DNA of 64,000 nucleotides from assembly GCF_051401765.1 (NCBI RefSeq), contig NW_027480423.1, positions 9,424,001 to 9,488,000 of the forward strand, given 5' to 3'. Position numbers and translations under genes: made by a program. The notes below the pieces were generated by a model. The model did no database searches and was not told the DNA's origin. It saw nothing but the letters and a program-made list of their open reading frames with translations. Source of the DNA: Calliopsis andreniformis (taxonomy: Eukaryota; Arthropoda; Insecta; Hymenoptera; Andrenidae). Below are positions 1 through 12,559 of this stretch, piece by piece. Every line of letters starts with the position of its first letter. The stretch's first letter is position 1.

Positions 1-510
1 TAGGGCCTAAGAAGTGAACGCCAGAAGCATAAAATACAATATAAATACAACAGATTTTCCATCATATAAAACGAATAATTGCAACCAGTGTGAAAGCTAT
101 GGTGATTTCTACATTCCGAGCAACCTAGGCTTCACTCTAGGGCGTTGCTCCAACAGATTGAAGAGTCAGGGCCTTATAAGTCAACGCCCGAAGCATAAAA
201 TGCAATAAAAATACAACAGTTTTTCCATCGTATAACAGGATTAATTGCAACCAGTTTGAATGTGATGGTCTTTTCTACGTTCCGGGCAACCTAGGCTTCA
301 CTCTAGCGCGTTGCTCCACTAGATCGTATAGTTAGGGCCTAAGAAGTCAACGCCAGAAGCATAAAATACGATATAAATTCAACAGCTTTTCCATCGTATA
401 AAACGAATAACGGTAACCAGTGTGAAAGTTATGGTCATTTCTACGTTCCGGTCAACCTAGGCTTCACTCTAGGACGTTGCTCCACCTGATCGAATAGTTA
501 GGGCCTATGA
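1..510 (+). repeat. Three-monomer block, copy 1 (related to 3,155-3,664)
   Basis: This stretch matches 3,155-3,664 at an offset of 3,154 bp, or 19 monomers. Only scattered substitutions are seen, for example GGTGATTTC here against GGTCATTTC there. The two copies part after about 510, where one reads CTATGAAG and the other CTAAGAAG plus a different downstream subtype. The same block recurs at about 41,144-41,617. Its first monomer contains a 64-codon GTG-initiated open frame that I regard as incidental. Confidence 0.8.
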
Positions 511-2823
511 AGTCAACGCCAGAAGCATAAAATACAATAAAGGTGCAACAGTTTTTCCATCGTATAACAGGAATAATTGCAACCAGTGTGAAGGTAATTG
601 TATGTTCTACGTTCCGGGCAACCTAGGCTTCACTCTAGGGCGGTGCTCCACCAGATCAAATAGTTACGGCCTAAGAAGTCAGCGCCAGAAGCATAAATTA
701 CAATATAAGTACAACAGCTTTTCCATCGTATATAATGTATATTTGCAAACATTGTGGAAGTAATTGTCATTTCTACGTTCCGGGCAACCTAGGCTTCACG
801 CTAGAGTGTTGCTCCACCAGATGGAATAGCTAGGGCCTTGGAAGTCAACGCCCGAAGCATAAAATGCAAAATAAATAGAACAGTTTTTCCATTGTATAAA
901 ACGAATAACTGCAACCAGTGTGAAAGTACTGGTCATTTCTACGTTCCGGGTAACCTATGTTTCACTCTAGGGCGTTGCTCCACCAGAACGAATAGCTAGG
1001 GACTTAGAATTTAACGCCAGAAGGATAAAATGCAATATAAGTACAACAGTTTTTTCATCGTATAAAATGAATAATTGCAGACATTGTGAAAGTAATGGTC
1101 ATTTCTACGTTCCGGTCAACCTAGGCGTCACTCTAGGGCGTTGCTCCACTAGATCGAATAGCTAGGGCCTTAGAAGCCAACGCCAGAAGCATAAAATACG
1201 ATGTAAATACAACAGCTTTTCCATCGTATAAAAGGTATAAATGCAAACAGTGTGAAAGTAATGGTCATTTCTACGTTCCGGGCATCCTAGGCTTCACTCT
1301 AGGGCGTTGCTCCACCAGATCAAACAGTTAGGGCCTTAGAAGTCAACGCCCGAAGCATAAAATACAAAATAAATAGAACAGTTTTTCCATTGTATAAAAC
1401 GGATAATTGCTACCAGTGTAAAAGTTATGATCATTTCTACGTTCCGGGCAACCTAGGCTTCACTCTACGGCGTTGTTCCACCAGATCGAATAGTTAGGGC
1501 CTAAGAAGTCAACACCAGAAGAATAAAATACAAAATAAATACAACAGCCTTTACACCGTATAAAACGAATAATTGCAACCTGTGTGAAGGTTATGGTCAT
1601 ATCTACGTTCCGGTCAACCTAGGCTTCACTGTAAGGCGTTGCTCCACCAGATCGAAGTGTTAGGGCCTAAGAAATCAACACCCGAAGCATAAAATGCAAT
1701 AAAAATACAACAGTTTTTCCATCGTATAACAGGATAAATTGCAACCCGTTTGAAAGTGATGGTCATTTCTACGTTCCGGGCAACCTAGGTTTCACTCTAG
1801 TGCGTTGCTCCACTAGATCGAATAGCTAGGGCCACAGAAGTCAACGCCAGAAGCATAAAATGCGATATAAATACAACAGCTTTTCCATCGTATAAAAGGA
1901 ATAATTGCAAACAGTGCGAAAGTAAAGGCCATTTCTACGTTCCGGGCAACCTAGGCTTCACCCTAGGGCGTTGCTCCACCAGATTAAACAGTTAGGGCCT
2001 TAGAAGTCAACGCCCGAAGCATAAAATACGATATAAATACAACAGCTTTTGCATCATATAAAAGGAATAATTGCAAACAGTGTGGAAGTAATTGTCATTT
2101 CTATATTCTGAGCAACCTAGGCTTCACCCAAGGGCGTTGCTCCACCAGATCAAACAGATAGGTCCTTAGATGTCAACGCCAGAAGCATACAATACGATAT
2201 AAATACAACAGCTTTTCCATGGTATAACAGGATTAATTGCAACCAGTTTGAAAGTGATGGTCATTTCGACGTTCCGGGCAGCCTAGACTTCACTCTAGGG
2301 CGTTGCTCCACCAGATCGAATAGCTAGGGCCTTAGAAGACAACGCCAGAGGCATAAAATACAATATAAATACAACAGCTTTTCCATTGTATAAAACGAAT
2401 AATTGCTACCAGTGTAAAAGTTATGGTCATTTCTACGTTCCGGGCAACCTAGGCTTCACCCTAGGGCGTTGTTCCACCAGATCGAATAGTTAGGGCCTAA
2501 GAAGTGAACGCCAGAAGCATAAAATACAATATAAATACAACAGTTTTTCCATAGTATAAAACGAATAATTGCAGCCAGTGTGATGGTTATGGTCATTTCT
2601 ACATTCCGAGCAACCTAGGCTTCACTCTAGGGCGTTGCTCCAACAGATTGAATAGTTAGGGCCTTAGAAGTCAACGCACAAAGCATAAAATGCAATAAAA
2701 ATACAACAGTTTTTCCATCGTATAACAGGATTAATTGCAACCAGTTTGAAAGTGATGGTCATTTCTACGTTCCGGGCAACCTAGGCTTCACTCTAGGGCG
2801 TTGCTCCACTAGATCGAATAGCT

Positions 2824-2989
2824 AGGGCCATAGATGTCAACGCCAGAAGCATAAAATACGATATAAATACAACAGCTTTTCCATCGTATAAAAGGAATAA
2901 TTGCAAACAGTGTGAAAGTAATGGTCATTTCTACGTTCCGGGCAACCTAGGCTTCACTCTAGGGCGTTGCTCCACCAGATCAAACAGTT
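2824..2989 (+). repeat. Representative forward monomer, 166 bp
   Basis: This copy is close to what I judge by eye to be the consensus and is exactly 166 bp from AGGGCC to AGGGCC. Its first half is A/T-rich, with ATAAATACAACAG and a CGTATAAAA box. The second half carries CGTTCCGGG, the CCTAGG palindrome at 2946-2951 and the CTAGGG element at 2959-2964. It is a useful reference for phasing the array. Other copies differ mainly at a limited set of recurring positions, which define the subtypes used below. Confidence 0.9.
2946..2963. other. Conserved dyad in each monomer: CCTAG, 8-bp spacer, CTAGG
   Basis: Within the reference monomer, CCTAG (2946-2950) and its reverse complement CTAGG (2959-2963) flank the 8-bp spacer GCTTCACT. 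The left arm extends to CCTAGG, a perfect 6-bp palindrome. The element recurs in most monomers on both sides of the orientation switch, and in some variants the right part becomes CCCTAGGG. Such dyads could bind a dimeric protein or form a small hairpin, but nothing in the sequence proves a function. Exceptions exist, such as CCTATG in the monomer at 832-997. Confidence 0.6.
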
Positions 2990-3154
2990 AGGGCCTTAGA
3001 AGTCAACGCCCGAAGCATAAAATACAAAATAAATAGAACAGTTTTTCCATTGTATAAAACGAATAATTGCTACCAGCGTAAAAGTTATGGTCATTTCTAC
3101 GTTCCGGGCAACCTAGGCTTCACCCTAGGGCGTTGTTCCACCAGATCGAATAGT

Positions 3155-3664
3155 TAGGGCCTAAGAAGTGAACGCCAGAAGCATAAAATACAATATAAAT
3201 ACAACAGATTTTCCATCATATAAAACGAATAATTGCAACCAGTGTGAAAGCTATGGTCATTTCTACATTCCGAGCAACCTAGGCTTCACTCTAGGGCGTT
3301 GCTCCAACAGATTGAAGAGTCATGGCCTTATAAGTCAAAGCCCGAAGCATAAAATGCAATAAAAATACAACAGTTTTTCCATCCTATAACAGGATTAATT
3401 GCAACCAGTTTGAATGTGATGGTCTTTTCTACGTTCCGGGCAACCTCGGCTTCACTCCAGGGCGTTGCTCCACTAGATCGAATAGTTAGGGCCTAAGAAG
3501 TCAACGCCAGTAGCATAAAATACGATATAAATTCAACAGCTTTTCCATCGTATAAAACGAATAATGGTAACCAGTGTGAAAGTTATGGTCATTTCTACGT
3601 TCCGGTCAACCTAGGCTTCACTCTAGGACGTTGCTCCACCAGATCGAATAGTTAGGGCCTAAGA
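3155..3664 (+). repeat. Three-monomer block, copy 2
   Basis: This is the copy of 1-510 at +3,154 bp. It is also the right part of a longer stretch, about 2,401-3,629, that matches about 40,390-41,617 at offset 37,989 bp. Small differences include CAACCTCGGC at about 3,442 against CAACCTAGGC in the other copies. Past 3,664 it changes to a subtype reading GCCAAAAGAATAAAATACG. Confidence 0.8.
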
Positions 3665-6600
3665 AGTCAACGCCAAAAGAATAAAATACGATATAAGTAC
3701 AACAGTTTTTCCATCGTATAAAATGAATGATTGCGAACATTGTGAAAGTAATGGTCATTTCTACGTGCCTGGCAACCTACGCGTCACTCTAGGGCGTTGC
3801 TGCTCCACATCTGATAGCTACGGCCTTAGAAGTTAACGCCGGAAGCATAAAATACAATATAAATACAACAGCTTCGCCATCGTATAAAATGAATAATTGC
3901 AAACAGTGTGAAGGTAATGGTCATTTCTACGTTCCGAGCAACCTAGGCTTCACTCTAGGGCGTTGCTCCACCAGATCGAATAGTTAGGGCCTAAGAAGTC
4001 AACGCCAGAAGCATAAAATACGATATAAATACAACAGCTTTTCCATCGTAGAAAACGATTAATGGCAACCAGTGCGAATGTTATGGTCATTTCTACGTTC
4101 CGGGAAAGCTAGGCTTCAGTCTAGGGCCTTCCTCCACCAGATCGAATAGTTAGGGCCTTAGAAGTCAACGCCAGAAGCATAAAATTCCATAAAGATGCAA
4201 CAGCTTTCCATCGTATAACAGGAATAACTGCAAACAGTGTGATAGTACTGGTCATTACTACGTTCCGGGTAATCCAGGCTTCACTGTAGGGCGTTGCTCC
4301 ACCAAATCGAATAGTTAGGGCCTTAGAAGTCAACGCCCGAAGCATACAATACAATATAAGTACAAGAGTTTTTCCATCGTATAAAATGAATGATTGCGAA
4401 CATTGTGAAAGTAATGGTCATTTCTACGTTCCGGGCAACCTAGGCTGCACTCTAGGGTGTTGCTCCAGCAGACCGAATAGCCAGGGACTTAGAATTCAAC
4501 GCCAGAAGGATAAAATACAATATAAGTCCACAGTTTTTCCATCGTATGAAATGAATAATTGCAGACATTGTGAAAGTAATGGTCATTTCTACGTTCCGGG
4601 TTACCTAGGTTTCACACTAGGGCGTTGCTCCACCAGACCGAATAGCTAGGGACTTAGAATTCAATGCCAGAAGGATAAAATACAATATAAATACAACAGT
4701 TTTTCCATCATATAAAACGAATAATTGCAACCAGTATGAAAGTTCTGGTCATTTCTACGTTCCGGGCAGGCTAGGCTCCACTCTATGGCGCTCTTCCACC
4801 ACATCGAATAGCTACGGCCTCAGAAGTCAACGCCTGAAGCATAAAATACAATAAAAATACAACAGTCTTTCCATCCTATATCAGGAATAATTGCAACCCG
4901 TGTGAAAGTGATGGTCATTTCTACGTTCCGGGCAACATAGGCTTCACTCTATGGCGTTTTTCCTCCACATCGAATAGCTACGGCCGCAGAAGTCAACGCC
5001 TGAAGCATAAAATGCAATAAAAATACAACAGTCTTTCCATCCTATAACAGGAATAATTGCAACCCGTGTGAAAGTGATGGTCATTTGTACGTTCCAGGCA
5101 ACCTAGGCTTCACTCTAGGGCGTTGCTCTACCAGATCGAATTGTTAGGGCCTAAGAAGTGAACGCCAGAAGCATAATATACAATATAAATATAACAGTTT
5201 TTCCATTGTATAAAACGAATAATAGCAATCAGTGTGAAAGTTGTGGTCATTTCTACGTTCCGGGCAACCTAGGCTTCACTCTAGGGCGTTGCTCTACCAG
5301 ATCGAATTGTTAGGGCCTAAGAAGTGAACGCCAGAAGCATAATATACAATATAAATACAACTGCTTTTCCATAGTACAAAATGAATAATTGCCAACAGTG
5401 TGAAAGTAATGGTCATATCTACGTTCCGGGCAACCTAGGCTTCACTGTAGGTCGTTGCTCCACCCGATCGAATAGCGAGCGACTTACAATTAAACGCCAG
5501 AGGCATAAAATATAATAAAAATACAACAGTCTTTCCATCGTATAAAAGGAGTAATTGCAACCAGTGTGAAAGTAATGGTCATTCCGACGTACCGGGCAAC
5601 CTAGGCTTCACTCTAGAGCGTTGCTCCAACAGATCGAAGAGTTAGGGCCTTAGAAGACATCGCCAGAAGCATAAGATACAATAAAGACGCAACAGTTTTT
5701 CCATCCTATAACAGGCATAATTGCAACCAGTGTGAAGGTAATGGTATGTTCTACGTTCCGGGCAACGTAGGCTTCACTCAAGTGCGGTGCTCCACCAGAT
5801 CAAACAGCTGGGGCCTAAGAAGTCAACGCCAGAAGCATAAAATACGATAAAGATGCAACAGTTTTACCATCGTATAAAACGAATAATTGCAACCAGTGTG
5901 AAAGTTATGGTCATTTCTAAATTCCGAGCAACCTGGGCTTCACTCTATTGCGTTGCTCCAGCAGTTTGAATAGTTAGGGCCTAAGAAGTGAACGCCAGAA
6001 GCATAAAATTCAATATAAATACAACAGTTTTTCCATCATATAAAACGAGTAATTGCAACCAGTATGAAAGTTATGTTCATTTCTACTTTCCAGGCAACCT
6101 ACGCTACACACTAGGGCGTTGCTCCAACAGATTGAAGAGTCAGGGCCTTATAAGTCAACGCCCGAAGCATAAAATGCAATAAAAATACAACAGTTTTTCC
6201 ATCGTATAACAGGATTAATTGCAACCAGTTTGAATGTGATGGTCTTTTCTATGTTCCGGGCAACCTAGGCTTCACTCTAGGGCGTTGCTCCACTAGATCG
6301 AATAGTTAGGGCCTAAGAAGTCAACGCAAGAAGCATAATATACAATATAAATATAACAGATTTTCCATCGTATAAAACGAATAACAGCAATCAGTGTGAC
6401 AGTTATGGTCATTTCTACGTTCCGGGCTACCTAGGCTTCACTCTAGGACGTTGCTCCACCAGATCGAATAGTTAGGGCCTATGAAGTCAACGCCAGAAGC
6501 ATAAAATACAATAAAGGTGCAACAGATTTTCCATCGTATAAAACGAATAACAGCAATCAGTGTGAAAGTAATGGTCATTTCTACGTTCCGGTCAACCTAG

Positions 6601-6741
6601 TCGTCACTCTAGGGCGTTGCTCCACCACGTCTAATAGCTACGGCCTTAGAAGTCAACGCCAGGAGCATAAAATACAATATAAATACAACAGCTTTTCCAT
6701 CGTATAAAATGAATAACTGCAAACACTGTGCAAGTAATGGT

Positions 6742-9409
6742 CATTTCTACGTTCCGGGCAACCTAGGCTGCACTCTAGGGTGTTGCTCCACCAGATGGAA
6801 TAGCTAGGGCCTTAGAAGGGAACGCCCGAAGCATAAAATGCAAAATAAATATAACTGCTTTTCCATCGTACGAAACGAATAACAGCAAACAGTCTGAAAG
6901 TACTGGTCTTTTCTACGTTCCGGGTAACCTAGGCTTCACACTAGGGCGTTGCTCCACCAGACCGAATAGCCAGGGACTTAGATTTCAACGCCAGAAGGAT
7001 AAAATACAATATAAGTCCACAGTTTTTCCATCGTATGAAATGAATAATTGCAGACATTGTGAAAATAATGGTCATTTCTACGTTCCGGGTTACCTAGGTT
7101 TCACACTAGGGCGTTGCTCCACCAGACCGAATAGCTAGGGACTTAGAATTCAACGCCAGAAGGATAAAATACAATATAAATACAACAGTTTTTCCATCAT
7201 ATAAAACGAATAATTGCAACCAGTATGAAAGTTCTGGTCATTTCTACGTTCCGGGCAGCCTAGGCTCCACTCTATGGCGCTCTTCCACCTCATCGAATAG
7301 CTACGGCCTCAGAAGTCAACGCCTGAAGCATAAAATACAATAAAAATACAACAGTCTTTCCATCCTATATCAGGAATAATTGCAACCCGTGTGAAAGTGA
7401 TGGTCATTTCTACGTTCCGGGCAACATAGGCTTCACTCTATGGCGTTTTTCCTCCACATCGAATAGCTACGGCCGCAGAAGTCAACGCCTGAAGCATAAA
7501 ATGCAATAAAAATACAACAGTCTTTCCATCCTATACCAGGAATAATTGCAACCCGTGTGAAAGTGATGGTCATTTGTACGTTCCAGGCAACCTAGGCTTC
7601 ACTCTAGGGCGTTGCTCTACCAGATCGAATTGTTAGGGCCTAAGAAGTGGACGCCAGAAGCATAATATACAATATAAATATAACAGTTTTTACATTGTAT
7701 AAAACGAATAATAGCAATCAGTGTGAAAGTTGTGGTCATTTCTACGTTCCGGGCAACCTAGGCTTCGCTCTAGGGCGTTGCTCCACCACGTCTAATAGAT
7801 ACGGCCTTAGAAGTCAACGCCAGGAGCGTAAAATACAACATAAATACAACTGCTTTTCCATCGTATAAAATGAATAACTGCAAACACTGTGCAAGTAATG
7901 GTCATTTCTACGTTCCGGGCTACCTAGGCTTCACTCTAGGGCGTTGCTCCACCAGACCGAATAGCTAGGGACTTAGAATTCAATGCCAGAAGCATAAAAT
8001 GCAATATATATAGAACAGCTTTTCCATCGTTTAAAACGAATAATAGCAACCAGTGTGAAAGTTATGGTCATTTCTACGTTCCGGGCAACCTAGGCTTCAC
8101 TCTATGGCGTGCTCCACCAGATCGAATAGTTAGGGCTTTAGAAGTCAACGCCCGAAGCATTAAATACAATAAATATGCAAGAGTTTTTCCATAGCATAAC
8201 AGGAATAATTTCCACCAGTGTGAAGGTAATGGTATGGTCTACGTTCCGGGCAACCTAGGCTTCACTCTAGGGCGGTGCTCCACCAGATCAAATAGTTAGG
8301 GCCTGAGAAGTCAACGCCAAAAGAATAAAATACGATATAAGTACAACAGTTTTTCCATCGTATAAAATGAATGATTGCGAACATTGTGAAAGTAATGGTC
8401 ATTTCTACGTGCCTGGCAACCTACGCGTCACTCTAGGGCGTTGCTGCTCCACATCTGATAGCTACGGCCTTAGAAGTTAACGCCGGAAGCATAAAATACA
8501 ATATAAATACAACAGCTTCGCCATCGTATAAAATGAATAATTGCAAACAGTGTGAAGGTAATGGTCACTTCTACGTTCCGAGCAACCTAGGCTTCACTCT
8601 AGGGCGTTGCTCCACCAGATCGAATAGTTAGGGCCTAAGAAGTCAACGCCAGAAGCATAAAATACGATATAAATACAACAGCTTTTCCATCGTAGAAAAC
8701 GATTAATGGCAACCAGTGCGAATGTTATGGTCATTTCTACGTTCCGGGAAACCTAGGCTTCAGTCTAGGGCCTTCCTCCACCAGATCGAATAGTTAGGGC
8801 CTTAGAAGTCAACGCCAGAAGCATAAAATTCCATAAAGATGCAACAGCTTTCCATCGTATAACAGGAATAACTGCAAACAGTGTGATAGTACTGGTCATT
8901 ACTACGTTCCGGCTAATCCAGGCTTCACTGTAGGGCGTTGCTCCACCAAATCGAATAGTTAGGGCCTTAGAAGTCAACGCCAAGAGCATAAAATACAACA
9001 TAAATACAACAGCTTTTCCATCGTATAAAATGAATAACTGCAAACACTGTGCAAGTAATGGTCATTTCTACGTTCCGGGCAACCTAGGCTGCACTCTAGG
9101 GTGTTGCTCCACCAGATGGAATAGCTAGGGCCTTAGAAGTGAACGCCCGAAGCATAAAATGCAAAATAAATATAACTGCTTTTCCATCGTACGAAACGAA
9201 TAACAGCAACCAGTCTGAAAGTACTGGTCATTTCTACGTTCCGGGTAACCTAGGTTTCACACTAGGGCGTTGCTCCACCAGACCGAATAGCCAGGGACTT
9301 AGAATTCAACGCCAGAAGGATAAAATACAATATAAGTCCACAGTTTTTCCATCGTATGAAATGAATAATTGCAGACATTGTGAAAGTAATGGTCATTTCT
9401 ACGTTCCGG
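6742..9409 (+). repeat. Q segment inside P1 (copies at about 23.8-26.3, 28,309-30,976 and 35.9-38.6 kb)
   Basis: This 2,668-bp part of P1 also exists as a free-standing copy at 28,309-30,976 (offset 21,567 bp, 130 monomers) with equal length. It begins at a TAGGCTGCACTCTAGGGTG monomer and ends where P1 reads CCGGGTTACC while the other copy switches to CCGGTCAACC. It includes the length-variant monomers GGCGTGCTCC (2 bp short, near 8,107) and GTTGCTGCTCC (3-bp gain, near 8,440), which make good copy markers. Confidence 0.8.
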
Positions 9410-11281
9410 GTTACCTAGGTTTCACACTAGGGCGTTGCTCCACCATACCGAATAGCTAGGGACTTAGAATTCAACGCCAGAAGGATAAAATACAATATAA
9501 ATACAACAGTTTTTCCATCATATAAAACGAATAATTGCAACCAGTATGAAAGTTCTGGTCATTTCTACGTTCCGGGCAGCCTAGGCTCCACTCTATGGCG
9601 CTCTTCCACCACATCGAATAGCTACGGCCTCAGAAGTCAACGCCTGAAGCATAAAATACAATAAAAATACAACAGTCTTTCCATCCTATATCAGGAATAA
9701 TTGCAACCCGTGTAAAAGTGATGGTCATTTCTACGTTCCGGGCAACATAGGCTTCACTCTATGGCGTTTTTCCTCCACATCGAATAGCTACGGCCGCAGA
9801 AGTCAACGCCTGAAGCATAAAATGCAATAAAAATACAACAGTCTTTCCATCGTATACCAGGAATAATTGCAACCCGTGTGAAAGTGATGGTCATTTGTAC
9901 GTTCCAGGCAACCTAGGCTTCACTCTAGGGCGTTGCTCTACCAGATCGAATTGTTAGGGCCTAAGAAGTGAACGCCAGAAGCATAATATACAATATAAAT
10001 ATAACAGTTTTCCCATTGTATAAAACGAATAATAGCAATCAGTGTGAAAGTTGTGGTCATTTCTACGTTCCGGGCAACCTAGGCTTCACTCTAGGGCGTT
10101 GCTCTACCAGATCGAATTGTTAGGGCCTAAGAAGTGAACGCCAGAAGCATAATATACAATATAAATACAACTGCTTTTCCATCGTACAAAATCAATAATT
10201 GCCAACAGTGTGAAAGTAATGGTCATATCTACGTTCCGGGCAACCTAGGCTTCACTGTAGGTCGTTGCTCCACCCGATCGAATAGCTAGCGACTTACAAT
10301 TAAACGCCAGAGGTATAAAATATAATAAAAATACAACAGTCCTTCCATCGTATAAAAGGAGTAATTGCAACGAGTGTGAAAGTAATGGTCATTCCGACGT
10401 ACCGGGCAACCTAGGCTTCACTCTAGAGCGTTGCTCCACCAGATCGAAGAGTTAGGGCCTTAGAAGACAACGCCAGAAGCATAAGATACAATAAAGACGC
10501 AACAGTTTTTCCATCCTATAACAGGCATAATTGCAACCAGTGTGAAGGTAATGGTATGTTCTACGTTCCGGGCTACGTAGGCTTCACTCAAGTGCGGTGC
10601 TCCACCAGATCAAACAGCTGGGGCCTAAGAAGTCAACGCCAGAAGCATAAAATACGATAAAGATGCAACAGTTTTACCATCGTATAAAACGAATAATTGC
10701 AACCAGTGTGAAAGTTATGGTCATTTCTAAATTCCGAGCAACCTAGGCTTCACTCTATTGCGTTGCTCCAGCAGATTGAATAGTTAGGGCCTAAGAAGTG
10801 AACGCCAGAAGCATAAAATTCAATATAAATACAACAGTTTTTCCATCATATAAAACGAGTAATTGCAACCAGTATGAGAGTTATGGTCATTTCTACTTTC
10901 CAGGCAACTTACGCTACACACTAGGGCGTTGCTCCAACAGATTGAAGAGTCAGGGCCTTATAAGTCAACGCCCGAAGCATAAAATGCAATAAAAATACAA
11001 CAGTTTTTCCATCGTATAACAGGATTAATTGCAACCAGTTTGAATGTGATGGTCTTTTCTACGTTCGGGGCAACCTAGGCTTCACTCTAGGGCGTTGCTC
11101 CACTAGATCGAATAGTTAGGGCCTAAGAAGTCAACGCCAGAAGCATAAAATACGATATAAATTCAACAGCTTTTCCATCGTATAAAACGAATAATTGCTA
11201 CCAGTGTAAAAGTTATGGTCATTTCTACGTTCCGGGCAACCTAGGCTTCACCCTATGGCGTTGTTCCACCAGATCGAATAG

Positions 11282-11292
11282 TTAGGGCCTAA
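11282..11292. other. Monomer-boundary dyad TTAGG-G-CCTAA
   Basis: The 11-bp string is two 5-bp arms, TTAGG and CCTAA, that are reverse complements around one central G. It is one example of an element found in the many forward monomers reading GTTAGGGCCTAAG. In the inverted array it appears as TTAGGCCCTAA. Other subtypes keep only one arm (GCTAGGGCCTTAG or GCTACGGCC). It happens to contain one TTAGGG hexamer, but that is not telomeric repeat DNA. Function is unknown. Confidence 0.5.
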
Positions 11293-11394
11293 GAAGTGAA
11301 CGCCAGAAGCATAAAATACAATATAAATACAACAGTTTTTCCATCGTATAAAACGAATAATTGCAGCCAGTGTGAAGGTTATGGTCATTTCTAC

Positions 11395-11909
11395 GTTCCG
11401 GTCAACCTAGGCTTCACTCTAGGGCGGTGCTCCACCAGATCAAATAGTTACGGCCTAAGAAGTCAGCGCCAGAAGCATAAATTACAATATAAGTACAACA
11501 GCTTTTCCATCGTATATAATGTATATTTGCAAACAGTGTGGAAGTAATTGTCATTTCTACGTTCCGGGCAACCTAGGCTTCACTCTAGGGCGTTGCTCTA
11601 CCAGATCGAATTGTTAGGGCCTAAGAAGTGAACGCCAGAAGCATAATATACAATATAAATACAACTGCTTTTCCATCGTACAAAATGAATAATTGCCAAC
11701 AGTGTGAAAGTAATGGTCATATCTACGTTCCGGGCAACCTAGGCTTCACTGTAGGTCGTTGCTCCACCAGATCGAATAGCTAGGGACTTAGAATTTAACG
11801 CCAGAAGGACAAAATGCAATATAAGTACAACAGTTTTTCCATCGTATAAAATGAATAATTGCAGACATTGTGAAAGTAATGGTCATTTCTACGTTCCGGT
11901 CAACCTAGG
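11395..11909 (+). repeat. R linker block, copy 1 (copy 2 at 41.6-42.1 kb)
   Basis: A short block joins P1 to the S-type region. From about 11,395 to 11,909 it matches about 41,588-42,102 at offset 30,193 bp (182 monomers). It passes through GGGCGGTGCTCC, AAATTACAATATAAG, GTATATAATGTATATTTGC, GCATAATATACAATA and GAAGGACAAAATGC. At 11,909 this copy continues with GGCGTCACTC whereas copy 2 switches to GGCTTCACGC, so the exchange point lies inside one monomer. Confidence 0.75.
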
Positions 11910-12559
11910 CGTCACTCTAGGGCGTTGCTCCACCACGTCTAATAGCTACGGCCTTAGAAGTCAACGCCAGGAGCATAAAATACAACATAAATACAACAGC
12001 TTTTCCATCGTATAAAATGAATAACTGCAAACACTGTGCAAGTAATGGTCATTTCTACGTTCCGGGCAACCTAGGCTTCACTCTAGGGCGTTGCTCCACC
12101 AGACCGAATAGCTAGGGACTTAGAATTCAATGCCAGAAGCATAAAATGCAATATAAATAGAACAGCTTTTCCATCGTAGAAAACGATTAATGGCAACCAG
12201 TGCGAATGTTATGGTCATTTCTACGTTCCGGTCAACCTAGGCTTCACTCTAGGACGTTGCTCCACCAGATCGAATAGTTAGGGCCTATGAAGTCAACGCC
12301 AGAAGCATAAAATACAATAAAGGTGCAACAGTTTTTCCATCGTATAACAGGAATAATTGCAACCAGTGTGAAGGTAATGGTATGTTCTACGTTCCGGGCA
12401 ACCTAGGCTTCACTCTAGGGCGGTGCTCCACCAGATCAAATAGTTACGGCCTAAGAAGTCAGCGCCAGAAGCATAAATTACAATATAAGTACAACAGCTT
12501 TTCCATCGTATATAATGTATATTTGCAAACAGTGTGGAAGTAATTGTCATTTCTACGTT
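11910..12559 (+). repeat. Forward satellite between R1 and S1
   Basis: About four monomers with no gene. It repeats subtypes found in neighbouring blocks (CACGTCTAATAGC, GTAGAAAACGATTAATGG, AATAAAGGTGCAACAG) and ends in the GGGCGGTGCTCC and AAATTACAATATAAG monomers. The part from about 12,281 is the match of 501 onward. I see no insertion or unrelated sequence. Confidence 0.6.

Larger units (their letters stand above)
511..3154 (+). repeat. Forward satellite with 6-, 10- and 71-monomer internal relationships
   Basis: No gene is visible. About 501-1,140 matches 12,281-12,920 (offset 11,780 bp, 71 monomers) and related copies near 15.3 and 17.1 kb. From about 1.68 kb, monomers match those 996 bp (6 monomers) downstream. 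The monomer near 1,341 matches 3,001 (10 monomers). Agreement between these copies is visibly lower than between the P and S blocks further on, so they look like older exchanges. Confidence 0.7.
2401..3629 (+). repeat. F block, copy 1 (about 1.2 kb; copy 2 at 40,390-41,617)
   Basis: The block runs from the GCTACCAGTGTAAAAG subtype through GCAGCCAGTG, ACATTCCGAGCAACC, the rare CAACGCACAAAGC variant and the CAACAGATTTTCC monomer. Copy 2 shows the same order 37,989 bp (229 monomers) away. Differences are few: ATAGTATAAA against ATCGTATAAA, and GTGATGGTTATGG against GTGAAGGTTATGG. Shared rare variants across seven successive monomers make common descent clear. Confidence 0.8.
3922..11394 (+). repeat. 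Macro-block P, copy 1 (about 45 monomers)
   Basis: This is the most complete copy of a long block. The part 3,922-11,234 matches 21,176-28,157, and 6,443-11,394 matches 35,640-40,591 without length change (offset 29,197 bp). Diagnostic subtypes in order include GTAGAAAACGATTAATGG, TACGTTCCGGGTAATCCAGG, TAGGGTGTTGCTCC, GGCGCTCTTCC, GGCGTTTTTCCTCC, GCATAATATACAATA and CACCCGATCG. It contains three CAGTATGAAAGTTCTGG monomers (4,732, 7,221, 9,542), so it spans about three basic HOR units. Open frames of 64-106 codons here recur in the other copies and are repeat by-products. Confidence 0.85.

Noticed and set aside
2880..2895. TATA box (CGTATAAAA) as a promoter in each monomer
   Set aside because: A TATA-like string in an A/T-rich repeat is expected by chance. 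No start site or transcript evidence is available, though satellite transcription cannot be excluded.
2895..2945. CENP-B box in the CGTTCCGGG region
   Set aside because: The CGGG core is present, but the bases upstream do not fit TTCG-N4-A-N2-CGGG. I found no monomer that fits by eye.
3168..3362. Cys-containing peptide pattern (CNQCESYGHFY...GRCS) that resembles a small zinc-binding motif
   Set aside because: The pattern is the translation of a conserved nucleotide stretch. Most monomers break it with stops or frame changes, and it appears on whichever strand the satellite is oriented, so selection for protein is not supported.
9139..9459. Longest forward open frame (106 codons) and its copies at 26,062, 30,706 and 38,336
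   Set aside because: It spans two monomers and begins with GTG, not ATG. It recurs only because the block recurs. The period of 166 bp is not a multiple of three, so no frame can persist along the array, and there is no promoter, splice or polyadenylation context to support a gene.
11282..11292. Telomeric repeat (TTAGGG)
   Set aside because: Only one hexamer occurs per monomer, inside a longer conserved dyad, and there is never a tandem run.
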